This document shows, piece by piece, positions 51,694 to 63,112 of a DNA stretch of 64,000 bases (its first letter is position 1; every line of letters starts with the position of its first letter). The notes beneath the pieces were generated by a model. That model saw nothing but the letters and a program-made list of their open reading frames with translations, did no database searches and was not told where the DNA came from. This stretch comes from Candidozyma auris (Eukaryota > Ascomycota > Pichiomycetes > Serinales > Metschnikowiaceae). Position numbers and translations under genes: made by a program. The stretch is from NCBI RefSeq assembly GCF_003013715.1, contig NC_072818.1, forward strand, positions 62,001-126,000, written 5' to 3'.

Positions 51694-52704
51694 TTAGTAA
51701 AGTCTCTTCTGCACAAGTGTAGTTGGACCGAAGTCTCTCTTCAGCTTCTTGGTGGAAGCAGTCGAGGTACCCGAAGAAGTACCAGCGTCAGCATCGTCAA
51801 TGTCCTTGACAGAGGCCTCACCGTTAGCAATCTTGCCACCCAAGAAGTTGGCAATGTCCTTGGCAAAGGTTGTGCCGTTCTTCTTGATAAAGTCAAGACC
51901 AGACTGCAACAAGCCATTGTCCTTGGACCAGTTGTAGATATCCTTGGCAACAACAACACCGTTCTTCAAGGCGTTGGTCAAGAAAGAAATGGAGGCCTGA
52001 GGGTCAGCAAGGGCCTTCTTCACCAAGTTCTGGACAATGCCAGTGTTCTTGATGGCGGTCACCACGGTCTGGGCAACGTCCAAGAGGTCTCTCTTGTCGT
52101 AGTACATGTCAGGGTTGAAGTTGAATTCCTCAATGGCAGCGGCCTCAGCTTCTCTCTTCTGCTGGCCGTTGTTGTTGTTGTTTCTGTTAGCAAGGAAAGC
52201 CTTCAACAAGTTCAAGCCCGAGGAGAAGATAGCCTTGGCCACGTTGAAAAGAGCGCTCTTCAACTCTGGAGAGTTCCAGATGTCAGAGAACACCTTCTGC
52301 AAAAGACCACTCTGCCACACAGCCTTGATCAACGCCGGACCGTGGGTGATGGCACCCTGGACAGCAGATTTGATCAAGTCGCCCAAAACGCTCTTGAGCT
52401 GCTGGTCGGTGGTCAAAATGTTCCACACATCGCCAATGATGCCCGAAGAAGACAAGGCAGAAAGAAGCTGGCCCAAAAGGTTGTCGGCACGCTTCGAGAG
52501 CTCGTGGAGCTCACCTTCGTCCTCAATGAGGTCTCTCTTTTGGTTGAGAGATGCAATTTCGTCCAAGATGGAAAGAGCGTTGGCAACCTCGTCCTTCTTC
52601 ACCAAAGTGGTGGTTTGGGACTCAAAGTTGACGGCAGTTGGAGCAGCAGAGGCAAACGAAGCGGAGGCGAGAATGGCCAAGAGGGTTGGGGTGGTGTACT
52701 TCAT
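51694..52704 (-). CDS. Secreted Kex2-processed protein, Op4/Dag7-like
   Basis: 336 aa from ATG 52702-52704. Residues 1-21 form a signal peptide (MKYTTPTLLAILASASFASA, cleavage near A20/A21). Six Lys-Arg sites lie at 56-57, 71-72, 183-184, 204-205, 322-323 and 333-334, so Kex2 would cut it into several peptides. The site at 183-184 continues EAEAAA, the pattern trimmed by Ste13-type dipeptidyl peptidase in yeast alpha-factor precursors. Segments between sites are amphipathic helices rich in Leu/Ala/Lys (for example 73-176 and 206-300). Gene organisation resembles Candida albicans Op4/Dag7, known Kex2 substrates of the cell surface; the match is by architecture, so the name is tentative. A TATAAAA box (52770-52776, minus strand) lies 66 bp upstream. 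Confidence 0.7.
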   Translation of the reverse strand: MKYTTPTLLAILASASFASAAPTAVNFESQTTTLVKKDEVANALSILDEIASLNQKRDLIEDEGELHELSKRADNLLGQLLSALSSSGIIGDVWNILTTDQQLKSVLGDLIKSAVQGAITHGPALIKAVWQSGLLQKVFSDIWNSPELKSALFNVAKAIFSSGLNLLKAFLANRNNNNNGQQKREAEAAAIEEFNFNPDMYYDKRDLLDVAQTVVTAIKNTGIVQNLVKKALADPQASISFLTNALKNGVVVAKDIYNWSKDNGLLQSGLDFIKKNGTTFAKDIANFLGGKIANGEASVKDIDDADAGTSSGTSTASTKKLKRDFGPTTLVQKRLY

Positions 52705-55700
52705 AGCGAAAGAAGGTCGATAGTGTTGATAAGAAGAGTTGTTGGGCAAGCTGGGGGAATCTGGGGGCCTTTTATAATTTTTGTATGAGGGTTGCAAATG
52801 GGGTATGGCTCAAGGTCATTTGCCCGATTGGGAAATTTTTGTCAGTGGGTAGTGCCGCGTGGAGTGTATGTGGGTACTGAGAACAATATAAAACTCGCAT
52901 GGGCACCCACCTGGCTGCAGTCCGGCGTCGTATTCGACTGGCCTTTTTTTGCACTGTTTTCTAATTAGGGAAATGATCCAACTACTCGAGCAGGAGGTGT
53001 TTCTAGGTGGATTTTCTTCCAAGGTTCGCAGGGGGCGGGCCAAAGGGGGCAGTTTGGAGGAGAATTCCAAAAGCGAGGGACTAGATGGCCCCGAAAAGCT
53101 AATAGGGATTTTTGAGGAGTCGGTCAATGCCGCTAAAGTAGCCTTGCAAACGGCCCCCACTGGCCCCCACTAGACGAATCTAAAACAGAACAAACCACAA
53201 GTGACACAAAAAGCCGGCGGGTGTAATAGGCGGCACACGAGCAGCACGCGGACTGTTGACGACAAAAAAAGAAGTTTCCAAAAGCCCCAATTGAGACAAA
53301 CCCCCTAAACAGAACAAAAGCCCCTAAATTGACAAAACCACCTCAATGGGGTCAATGGGTGTAAGCGAGGAAACACCCATGTCCGGGGAACATTAGCCCC
53401 GGTGGGTTACACAAAGGAGGGGATTGTCCACGAAGGAGGTGTGGCAACGAGAATATCTACATCAACAAGAAAATGTGTGGCAGGTGTTGGTAAAAGCTAA
53501 GATTTGCAATTCGAAGTGTGGGAATCTGTGGAAGAGCTATGATATCTAGGAATTAGTAATTACCCATCTCTCTGAAAAGTATGAGAACTCCCCACGAATT
53601 CACTTGCGAAGCATCTTCGACATTCTGTCTTGAATCTCCAGCTGCTGCCAAAAAAGACGTTGGGGCTTTACGAGATCGGGGCCCTATTCACGTTCGAGTT
53701 TGCAAGAAGCGGCTACAACGCATGATGGCCAAGAGACAGAAAACACCGAAAAGTGGAAATTCACCCATTGGGCGGGGCAGGCAGCTTGACACATGCAATT
53801 CGATAATGCCCTTTGCGCGGGGGAGGTTCCTCGTAAAAAAGCACCACCAGCAGCAGTGTTTTGAAAATTGAGGTTTACGGTGAGAACACTATAGATTCCA
53901 TTGGTTGCGGCGGAACTATTGGGATTGGTGGGTTTGGTAAAGGCAACGTCTGGGATTTGCGCTTGTTCGCTTCGTTGCAACAGGAGTCCACGGCTAAGCT
54001 GCCGAATGGGGGAAACAATGGAAGCGAAAAGTGTATCTGCTTTATGCCTTTTTTGGTAAAACGTCTAGTGATGCAACCGTAGCCATCGAGGGCCGCAACA
54101 GACAAAGCCCTCGAGGTTGTAGGAGGCGTTGACGATGGAGGCTCTCGGCAATATCGAAGAGTCTTGGGAGTTTTAACGAACAGCGCAATTGGTCAATGAC
54201 ACAAAAGATCTCTAGACCTCCTCAACCTTGATAGTGAGGCCCAAATGTAACAGAGTGTGATATCACGCTGTACTCGTCACATTGAAGAATGGCGATCCCG
54301 AACCAATGGGTTTATGGCTTTTTTCTTTTCATCCTGAAGCCTCCTATGATCGAAGCTTCTGGTATGATTTACCGGGGGCCGTTTCGATTGATTTTATGGC
54401 CAAGCCGATACGAGTTGAGGCAACTGCGCTAGGCAATTGAGTTTGGTGAATCGTGATTTGAGACGTTTACGTTGCATTGGTGGTCCTGGCTCCTGGGAGA
54501 AACCGAAATTGTATTGATCGTTGATATTATTAGTCGGTGAGCCTCGGGATACTTGAAGAAGCTTACGTTAGGATAGGCTGGCGCTTCTGAGCTCCAATGA
54601 CAATGCCTTCAATTACTGGTCACCGAAGGGTGTTGTTGAATTTGGTCAAGGGCTCAGGTAGCCCTAGAAGCTCTCCTTCTACAATTCAGCCATCGGACGA
54701 AGCTTAGATTATGTATTTCTTTGCAAGATCTACCTGGAGGCACTCGGTTGTCTTCTTCAAGTTCTAGTCAATCTCTTTTAAATGCCTGCTTCGTCGACAA
54801 TTACCGGATTTAGAATCAGGGTCTGCTTCAGGCTAAAGACGAAGCACACCAAGACTCCTTCGCCAATGTTAAGCGCTCAAGGCGTTCTGGGATAATTTCA
54901 CTTCCGCCTTATTAGACTACATTGCCTTCTGAGGTCTACAAGACGACATGCTTTCTTTTCCAGCTCCGCAGCCGAAGCAATTACCTTTTAAGCAGTGTAC
55001 AAAGCGTATAGAAGAGGAAAATCGTCATTTGGCCACTCCATCTATGGTACCCTGTGACTTAGTCTAGGCTGTCACCCAATGCAACTCATCGTCGCAGAGA
55101 TCTGCCTCAATGTTCATTTCTCAGATTAACGTCAACGGATGCAATACCTTGAAAGCCACTGACATCACCCAATCAGCATCATAGCTCCTGTTCGTGACCA
55201 CTCCTTGACACCATTGACCTTCATTTTTGAAACTCCTTCCACAGATTACACCCATCAACTCTACAAATTCTCCCCAACTCTACATGGACACCTGACACCC
55301 TTCGCGCCTCCATTGCTGATCCTTTACCTCCTCAACTGGCCAATTGAACTACACGAAGTATTTACATGGCGGCTGACAATTGGCCGATCTGTCTACACGT
55401 GCAATTGCACCTCCAAAGCCAGAGGTGATCTCGATGCGATTTGGAGTAGACAACTTCAACATGATTTTAAAGATGGTGGTGCAATGTAACTTTTGACCAA
55501 CGGCAATGGAGGATTCAGCATGTGAATGCCACGGTTGCCAAATACGTTGAACGGCTGAAACCGGACCAAACAATGGACCCGTTTGACAGCCTTGTTTTTG
55601 TGCATTTTTTTTTTCTGCGCCTGCGATGGGCCACACCTCTCGTATCCGGATTTTGCAGCCATTCTGCAACTACATATATCACCCACTTCCGCCATCTCTA

Positions 55701-55922
55701 CGTGAATTTTAGCGTCACCAACGTCATCTATGCTAGATACTAGTCCCAAATCGCTCTTTTGCTGGCTCTTGTCGCCTTTCAGTGCCCAAATCAATACCCC
55801 CAAGCGTCCGGATAAGAGAGGTGCGAACCCACCAGAAAAATGCTAAAAAGTCGCCATTTCACATATCAGCCTCCACGTTCTTCTGGACCATCTCTCTCTC
55901 CACTCCCTTTTTGCTTCTCCCC
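52705..55922. other. Long divergent intergenic region, no gene seen
   Basis: 3.2 kb between the Kex2-site protein and the desaturase. Frames up to about 115 codons look random. It contains a direct gcccccactg duplication at 53153-53170 and a CACGTG box at 55396-55401. It may hold regulatory sequence for both genes. Confidence 0.5.
52770..52776 (-). promoter_or_regulatory. TATA box of the Kex2-site protein gene
   Basis: TATAAAA on the minus strand, 66 bp before the ATG, consistent with regulated strong transcription. Confidence 0.7.
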
Positions 55923-57119
55923 ATGTCCACAACAACAGAGACTAGAGCTCCCTCGAAAGGTCTCGTCACTACAGACACCTTCGGCAACCCTTTCAAAGTT
56001 CCTGATTACACCATCAAGGACATTCTCCAGGCCATCCCCAAGGACTGCTACAAGCGCTCTTTGGTCCGTTCTTTGGGCTACGTCGCCAGGGATATCACCA
56101 TGATGGTGCTTATCGGGTACACGGGAAACACCTACATTCCCCAGGTTCCCAACGCTTACATCAGAGGTGCTCTTTGGGCGCTTCAAACGTACTTGATTGG
56201 TCTTTTTGGGTTTGGTCTTTGGATTTTGGCCCACGAGTGTGGCCACGGTGCATTTTCTGACTTCCAGAACATCAACGACTTCATTGGTTGGATGCTTCAC
56301 TCGTACCTTGGAGTGCCCTACTTTTCGTGGAAGTTTTCTCACGCCAAACACCACAAGGCCACGGGCCATTTGACCAGAGACATGGTGTTTGTGCCATACA
56401 CCCAGCAAGAATACGTGGAACTTCACGGGGCCAACAGAATCGGCGAGATCGTCGAGGAGCTGCCCATTTACACGTTGATGGTTCTCATTTTCCAGCAATT
56501 GGGGGGTTTGCAATTCTACTTGGCCACCAACGCTACGGGCCAGAGCATCCCGGGGGTCAGCTGGTGGGCCAAGTCCCACTACGCTCCAAAGTCGCCGATT
56601 TTTGAGAAGAACCAATACTGGTACATTGTGCTCAGCGACATTGGCATCGTTCTTACGGCGCTTGGGGTCTACTCTGCCTCGCAAATGTTCGGCTGGTTCC
56701 CTGTGCTCATCAATTGGTTTTTCCCCTGGTTGTGGGTCAACCACTGGCTAGTGTTTGTCACTTTCTTGCAGCACACTGACCCGTCGATGCCCCACTATTC
56801 AGACAAGGAGTGGACGTTTGCCAGAGGCGCTGCTGCTACCATCGACAGGGACTTTGGGTTCATTGGCCAGCATATTTTTCATGATATCATCGAGACTCAC
56901 GTTTTGCACCACTACGTGCTGAGGATTCCCTTCTACAATGCCAGAAAAGCCACCAAGGCGATCAAGGAGGTCATGGGAGAGCACTACAGGTACGAGGGAG
57001 AGCTGATGTGGAAAAGCTTGTGGAAATGTTTGAGGAGCTGTCAGTTCGTCGCTGATGAGGGTAAGAAAGGAGTGTTCATGTTCAGAAACGTGAACGGAAT
57101 CGGTGTGAGACCAAAATAA
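55923..57119 (+). CDS. FAD2: Delta-12/omega-3 fatty acid desaturase
   Basis: 398 aa from ATG 55923 (MSTTTETRAPSKGLV). The three iron-binding histidine boxes are intact: HECGH (104-108), HAKHH (140-144), HVLHH (326-330), with four to six membrane segments between them (for example 90-103, 237-258, 264-281). Membrane-bound ER enzyme that adds the second double bond to oleate; the closely related FAD3 (omega-3) is the alternative, and sequence alone does not let me separate them. Length is close to known fungal enzymes. A CTG codon at 56460-56462 (residue 180) lies in EE?PIYTL, where fungal homologues carry T, A or S, supporting CTG=Ser. Confidence 0.85.
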   Translation: MSTTTETRAPSKGLVTTDTFGNPFKVPDYTIKDILQAIPKDCYKRSLVRSLGYVARDITMMVLIGYTGNTYIPQVPNAYIRGALWALQTYLIGLFGFGLWILAHECGHGAFSDFQNINDFIGWMLHSYLGVPYFSWKFSHAKHHKATGHLTRDMVFVPYTQQEYVELHGANRIGEIVEELPIYTLMVLIFQQLGGLQFYLATNATGQSIPGVSWWAKSHYAPKSPIFEKNQYWYIVLSDIGIVLTALGVYSASQMFGWFPVLINWFFPWLWVNHWLVFVTFLQHTDPSMPHYSDKEWTFARGAAATIDRDFGFIGQHIFHDIIETHVLHHYVLRIPFYNARKATKAIKEVMGEHYRYEGELMWKSLWKCLRSCQFVADEGKKGVFMFRNVNGIGVRPK

Positions 57120-58704
57120 GCTGAGCGCCGCCTATTTATTACATAGTCAAGACCGCATATTGATAGAGTAGAGTGTCAGTGACCCTTGCGTAGCCTTGCG
57201 TAGCAAGTACCTTGAATGGTTAAACAGGGGAAATGATGATTGAACAGATAAGGCTTTTCGCTGGCCTCTCGCAACTTATCAGCGTGCCCTTTCTATGTGA
57301 GCTTTATCGCTTATACTCACATTCTATTACGAATCGATAAAGACCCTCTCTTTGTGATAGGTGGTTCAGAGTGAAGAGAACCCTTATGTCTAAAGGGCTA
57401 AAATATGAATTGAATTCCTCTATCTTCTCAGGCGAGCCGTTGGCAATTCCCAATGGGGGCACCCGCTCGATGCAACTCGCCTAAGTCCTCGAGGCCCCGG
57501 CAGATACGGCAATGCAACCGAATAATATGCGATAGAAGGATCCACCGGATAAAGTTGCAACGTCTATGAAGCGAAATATTTTCAGGTGATCGAAAAAGGG
57601 AAAACAGAATTTGGCAATATCTTAGATCATTTCTCTAGCTCTTTTCGTCTTGAGAGTTCTCTCTACGGTGAGGCTTTTTGCTGCGAGCGAGCGCTTTCCA
57701 GCAACGTCAACGGCTCAAGGCACACATTTGGCGCTGATGCCGAGATTTCTTGGAAACGGCTTTACCGTCGCTGTGCAAGGGACTTTTGCCAAAAATACCC
57801 GACTGTCAAGGAGTTCCCTATTTTTCGTTCCTGTTTTCATTTTCTCAAGCTCTTCTGTTGTTTCCTTGCACAGACTAAAAAGCTTAACTTTCACTGACAT
57901 TTCGCAGCCAAGTAGCACATCCACGGTCCAATTGCAAATACGAATACCAACAAATTGAAATAAATTTCATGCTGTGTCTGCCCGCCACCTGTCAATTGCC
58001 AGTGTGCATGGCCACTGTGGGATTTGTCGAGTCGTCTACTTGATTGGCTGCAACTGCTATTGTCAGGCGGAGCAGAGGAAGCAAAAGCGAGGGGTTTCAA
58101 ATCCGACAACGGAATAACCAGGGCGACTCACTTGGACAGACCTAAAAGTGACACTGATTTGTCATCATTACCGCTTTGTACGAATGACTTTTTTTTTTTG
58201 TTTTCATCGACGTAGCTATTTGCTTTCTCGTCTAATCACAGCGAGGCTTAGAAGCGCCTTTGTTCACCACTCGAGGATTAATTGAGTTGCGCTTCACAAT
58301 TATTTCTTTCTTTTCAAACAGAGATGGTTTGGAATGAAGTAGTGTCATCGCTGAGAATGTTTTGGAGTCGCTCACGTTGCCGCTGCTCAATTTGCGAACT
58401 AGAAGCACCCCTCCCGCCCCTCTCCTTCTTTCGCTTAAACGGTGCCTTGCATTTCGCTGCGCGGCGTTGGGCGCTACTTTTTTGCAATTGTTCCTTCTTT
58501 CAAAGAAGAGCAATTGTGGAGAGTACAGATCCTATTCCTTTTTTTATTCTTGTATTTAAATCTCCATGTGCCCTCTTCAATACCTTCGGTATTAACCTTT
58601 TTTTTGTCTTCTTTCCCCACCCAAGCTTATTCCGCTATTCTATACTTAATCTGATTCCTTAATAAGACCCCTGCCCCTACAACACTTTCCTCACGATATT
58701 CACC
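57120..58704. other. Intergenic, no clear gene
   Basis: 1.6 kb downstream of the desaturase, with frames of up to about 105 codons that do not look coding. A ccttgcgtag duplication occurs at about 57183-57203. Confidence 0.45.
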
Positions 58705-58893
58705 ATGCTCTTTGCCTTGGAGACCAAAGGCTCTGCGTTCAGACCCTCCATCAACAAACCTCCAATTACATGGAGACTACGCAAGTTCAGAGAACACCAC
58801 GATAAGGCAAAGAGGCACTCCACAGCCGACTCGGAATCTACGCTTGTGAGTTCGTGGGACATGGAAAAGACAACTACTGCTAAACTTCGCTAG
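58705..58893 (+). CDS. Possible 62-aa protein
   Basis: ATG to TAG, reading MLFALETKGSAFRPSINKP and then a basic middle (WRLRKFREHHDKAKRH) and Ser/Thr-rich end. Codons resemble those of real genes here (TTG, GAG, ACC, TTC, ATC). The 5' flank (cctcacgatattcaccATG) is pyrimidine-rich. No family or motif recognised. It ends 42 bp from the CHS3 stop, convergent. Moderate to low support. Confidence 0.42.
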   Translation: MLFALETKGSAFRPSINKPPITWRLRKFREHHDKAKRHSTADSESTLVSSWDMEKTTTAKLR

Positions 58894-58934
58894 AGATTTC
58901 TTTAAATAATGCAATATATGATGATGACGGTTCT

Positions 58935-61900
58935 CTATGGTGACCCCAGTGACCCTTCAGAGTACTCTACCTCCTTCTCTGGGTTCGGGTCCCATGCTAA
59001 CTGCGGCGCCGCCAACGCCTCTCTTCTGGCGCCTTCCCACTCTCTCCATCTCTTCATGACAATGCTCGACGAGTCAAACACACCATCTCCGGCGTGGCCA
59101 CTCTTCCCGGCATTGGCCGCTTCACCAGCAACTGTTCTCGTGTTACCCCAGCTGAAATCGTCAAACTTCCAGTACGCGTATGTTGGGAAAACAAAGTTCC
59201 AGATTGGCAACGCGATAAGGTAGATGAAGAAGTACACCACATAACTCCACGACGACACGGTGATCACAATAAGCAAACCGGGCAACCCGAAAATAACCGC
59301 GAGAAGAATCAACGACAAGACTGGCGTAGGCGTCGACACAATGGCGAAAATGATGACATAGATTGTGATGGCAATCGCACACGGCAATACCAAGGTACCT
59401 ACCATCTCAATGAAAATTACAAACTGCATCGAGAAACAAAACGTACCACACAAGTCTCTCACCAACACCAACTCAAACAAGTTGTGCACGGTAGAGTTGA
59501 TCCAACGACGACGCTGTGACAACAACACCATGAATTTGTTTGGAACGATGGTCTTACACGCCGCTTTGGGAACGAAGATTTGGTCTCTTTTGGGAAAAGT
59601 CTTCAACATCAAACTTGAAAGATAACGGTCCTCACCCAACAACAACAAGTTTTTCTTATGCAATGTGTCGGTGACATTATCGGAGTATCTCTCCACGATA
59701 TCTGGATTGGCCAAGATTGGCACCCAGTACCCATTGTTGCCCTTTGGCGCCTTGATTCTGTACATTGAGAAACATCCTGGCAAACACGTCACACCACCAA
59801 AGACAGATTCAAAAGCCTTCGCCTGGTGGTGAGAGATATAGTACTCAAACACTTGAATGGCAGTAACCCAACTGTCTCTCTTGTTGGCGATTTTGGTTTC
59901 TCCACATAATCCCATGATCATAGGATCTTTGATCATCTCAGCACACATGTGGGTCAAACAATCAGGATAAACCTTAGTATCAGCGTCCACCATCAATGTA
60001 ATCTCATAGAATTCTGCCATGAGTCCTGTAACACGCCATATTGATTCAAGCAACACGTACTCCAACTGGGTCATTCTCTCGTCAAACATAACCTTTTGAA
60101 AGAAGGACATCATGATGATCTGCGAGTCTCTCTTACCTCTGTTACCTGGCTTAGCAGTACCAGCTTCCTCTGGCGTACCGCACTTGACAATTGTGATGAC
60201 AGGCACACGTTGTTGCTTCTCAGGAGGAACAGTTGAGTCGTCATACTTGTAGAAACCAGCATACACTTTAGCCATGTTGTGACGCTTGGTGCCCTGAGCC
60301 ACGGCAACGTAAGAGTAGGCCTGAACATCCTCGGGAGGAATTGCAAAGTCAGTCATCAAGCTCAATGCTATCTCTGGCGTGGTGACATCGCAGCCAGCAC
60401 CTTTAATGAGACCATCACACACCATCAAAATCAACTTGTGCGAGTTGGGGTAATCAGTGGTGGCCACAGAGTCCAATGTTGTACGCAAACCTTCCTCGTC
60501 TTCCGAGTAACATGTCACCAAAGTAATTAAATGAGCCAACGGGTATCCATAAGGCTGGTACTCGACTGGAGGCTGCGGCACCACATCAGGATGAATCAAC
60601 TCAGGGCTTAACCCACTTACCATCTCCGTCTGTCCTTGGAATGGATCAAGCATGGACGCAGGTCGAGAAAGCAAATCAATTGAGGACGCTCTGGAATGGG
60701 AAAAAACCATCGAGCGAGAGTTTTGATCTCTACCAACCTTTTTACTTTTTCCGAGCAATGCAGCCTGCGTCGACATGGTTGTGTACTTGAACGTCTTAGA
60801 GAGCTTGTTTTCGCCATCTTCATAGTACTTGTTGATGTCTGAGGCAGGAATTAACTTTTGGGCATGCGAGCTCTTGATAAAAACACTCTGACGGTTTGTC
60901 TTTTGCTGTCTGTAGTCAGCACGAGCTTTGACAGGTACAGTAGTGAGAGGTGCGGCGGCAGACGGATTGTCCACCCAGTTTTCTATCTCCTTTTCACGCT
61001 CATAAGTCGACTTGTTGTCTAACTCCGTGGCACCCTGCCTCAGGGCGATCCACCAGCGGAAGTAGCACGCCATGAGGAACTTGACAATAACAACGGACAA
61101 AATAAAGACAAGCGACACATACAAGACAATCTTCGAGCAAATGCACCCAACCGTTTCGGAATCAATGACACCCACTTTGATAATCTCACTGAGGCACTTT
61201 GCCGCCTGGCAGTCCTCGCCGCTGGCCAACACCATCAGGATATCGTGACCTTTGAAAAGTGGATCCGTGCGCAAGGTGTCGAACAACTGTGGGTAGGTAA
61301 CGTCGTCTTTCAGAATCCACTCAATCAAGTCCAAATCAAGCACGTCACCTGAGAATACAACCAAGTTTCTTGTACTGTTGCGAATATCGTCCCAGGTGAA
61401 GTACACATCACCATTCACTTCCATGTTGTAGTAGACGTCTCTCGCCTCCGAAGAGGTGTGGCACGCCCACCCGTCGTAGTACACGTGGGTTCTGTTGGGT
61501 TCAGTGGAGCCGTCTTGGGCAAACAAGCGGCACGGCATGTACCACGCCAACTCGTCACCGTTGTATGGAATCGAACAGTTGTCTCTAGGTTTGATGAGGC
61601 CCTTGCAGTTACCGTTAACATTCTGAAAAAGGAATGAACCATCCATCCCGCCAGCATTGATGGGAGGGTATAAGATGTTGGAGCCTCCAGGAATGCCGGC
61701 AGCTTTTGGGTGTTGCGACAGCGTCAAATCGTACGCACGGCCATTGATGATCAAGTAACCTGTGGATACCTCGTTGTTTCTCGTTTTGATTGTGGTATTG
61801 TGGCAAACGGTTCTTGTGAATCCAAATGTGATATAGGCGACAAACGCACCAATGTATAAGATGCACGAGATGAGCCCCATCTTCTCTCTCCAGGCGTATT

Positions 61901-62408
61901 GTCTATCTTTGGTTTTAAGCCCGAAAAGCCCGAGAAGTGGACCTGGTGCCCAGAAAGTGATCAAATAACAGTAGAATTTCCAAAACGACATATCTGAGCC
62001 TCTGGCGGCCGCAGCGTTGGCTCCACCGGGTTTGGGCACATTTTTCGTACTCTTGTTTCCACCAGTGCCCTTCTTCTTCGGCAGCACCTCGTCGTTTAAC
62101 CCAATAATCTCACGCCCGCCTCTAGGCGAAGCTTCCATTTCCATCAATGGGATGCCCTCTTCTTCGTCCACGTGCGGCATCAGCTGAAAACTGGGCCGCC
62201 CAGACCGCTCCTGGGTCACTGTTGGGTCCAACCCGGTCAGCGACGGCTGTATACGAAGATGGTCCAGCTGCTGATTGGCCACTTGCGTGTAGTGGAAGCG
62301 AGGGTTATTTTCGTCCATTCTCTTACGGTCTCTGCGGATCAACGACCGCTTTTTCTGGAGGTCCCCCAGTTCCGGGTCAAACTCAGCATACGACGACGAT
62401 TTCCTCAT
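58935..62408 (-). CDS. CHS3: Chitin synthase 3 (class IV)
   Basis: 1157 aa. N-terminal cytosolic region (about 1-140), two membrane helices (about 150-210), a lumenal region with NVNGNC, then another helix (YVSLVFILSVVIVKFLMA). The glycosyltransferase domain runs from about 640: DGLIKGAG, VDADTK, GCFSMYR, and the hallmark QRRRW at 965-969. Three to five membrane helices follow. Known role: makes most of the cell-wall chitin, including the bud-neck ring, and is delivered by regulated trafficking. A CTG codon at 62238-62240 (residue 57) sits in RIQPS?TG; the S. cerevisiae equivalent, as I recall it, is PSSTG, supporting CTG=Ser. Confidence 0.96.
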   Translation of the reverse strand: MRKSSSYAEFDPELGDLQKKRSLIRRDRKRMDENNPRFHYTQVANQQLDHLRIQPSLTGLDPTVTQERSGRPSFQLMPHVDEEEGIPLMEMEASPRGGREIIGLNDEVLPKKKGTGGNKSTKNVPKPGGANAAAARGSDMSFWKFYCYLITFWAPGPLLGLFGLKTKDRQYAWREKMGLISCILYIGAFVAYITFGFTRTVCHNTTIKTRNNEVSTGYLIINGRAYDLTLSQHPKAAGIPGGSNILYPPINAGGMDGSFLFQNVNGNCKGLIKPRDNCSIPYNGDELAWYMPCRLFAQDGSTEPNRTHVYYDGWACHTSSEARDVYYNMEVNGDVYFTWDDIRNSTRNLVVFSGDVLDLDLIEWILKDDVTYPQLFDTLRTDPLFKGHDILMVLASGEDCQAAKCLSEIIKVGVIDSETVGCICSKIVLYVSLVFILSVVIVKFLMACYFRWWIALRQGATELDNKSTYEREKEIENWVDNPSAAAPLTTVPVKARADYRQQKTNRQSVFIKSSHAQKLIPASDINKYYEDGENKLSKTFKYTTMSTQAALLGKSKKVGRDQNSRSMVFSHSRASSIDLLSRPASMLDPFQGQTEMVSGLSPELIHPDVVPQPPVEYQPYGYPLAHLITLVTCYSEDEEGLRTTLDSVATTDYPNSHKLILMVCDGLIKGAGCDVTTPEIALSLMTDFAIPPEDVQAYSYVAVAQGTKRHNMAKVYAGFYKYDDSTVPPEKQQRVPVITIVKCGTPEEAGTAKPGNRGKRDSQIIMMSFFQKVMFDERMTQLEYVLLESIWRVTGLMAEFYEITLMVDADTKVYPDCLTHMCAEMIKDPMIMGLCGETKIANKRDSWVTAIQVFEYYISHHQAKAFESVFGGVTCLPGCFSMYRIKAPKGNNGYWVPILANPDIVERYSDNVTDTLHKKNLLLLGEDRYLSSLMLKTFPKRDQIFVPKAACKTIVPNKFMVLLSQRRRWINSTVHNLFELVLVRDLCGTFCFSMQFVIFIEMVGTLVLPCAIAITIYVIIFAIVSTPTPVLSLILLAVIFGLPGLLIVITVSSWSYVVYFFIYLIALPIWNFVFPTYAYWKFDDFSWGNTRTVAGEAANAGKSGHAGDGVFDSSSIVMKRWREWEGARREALAAPQLAWDPNPEKEVEYSEGSLGSP

Positions 62409-63112
62409 ATGATTGGGAATGAGATGTGATGGGGATTAGAATCTCAAGGGAGAGTTTCAGTGAAAATGCCACTTGTTTATTTATGTTTGCGGCGGTTTGT
62501 TGCTTTTTGGCTGGACTCCTACTGGGTTCTCTCGTGAAGATCTCGAAGGAAATTCCTGGCGTTTTCGAAACGTACCAAAAGTTAGCTCACGTGGATTTGC
62601 CTTTGGATTAAACTTCAGGACACTTGTTGAGAGTTTTCAATGGAGTTTCGAGTAAGTCTATATCGTGTTTTTTTTTCTTCACTTGTATAAGCTGATGTAC
62701 TTTTTTTTTTATGTTTTCATGAGGTGCTGCCTTTCCTAAAAATAAGCCACCTTCCCGATTCGATAAATGGTTCGCGCGCACGCCCCAAAAAGTACATTCT
62801 TTTTCTTTCCTGGGAACTCGAGTCAGCGGCACAAAATGATAAATGTGGAAAGAAAAGCACGTGCACTCTTTTGCAACATATACTATAAACCAACTTAGTT
62901 CTCATTCTGCTAACTTTTCCCTTCAATTGAAGTTGCCGGGCTGTGCCTGTTTCGCCATGTTTACATCGCGTCAAGGCCTGGCCCTTCGCTGTGTGCAGGG
63001 CGAAACCATCATTTTTGCAACCATTTCGCACTCATGATATCACATACTTTCAAGTGGTGTCTGTATTTGCGCCATGGAAAGAATTATAATCACAATTGTA
63101 AGCATCTGCGCA
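62409..63112 (-). promoter_or_regulatory. CHS3 upstream region
   Basis: 704 bp between CHS3 and the next gene on the same strand. T/A-rich runs at 62667-62678 and 62701-62712, and CACGTG boxes near 62589 and 62859. No gene seen. Confidence 0.45.

Noticed and set aside
51550..52788. 412-codon plus-strand frame
   Set aside because: Antisense of the Kex2-site protein; the minus frame has the signal peptide, KR sites and TATA box.
55866..56744. 292-codon minus frame
   Set aside because: Antisense of the desaturase, which has all three histidine boxes.
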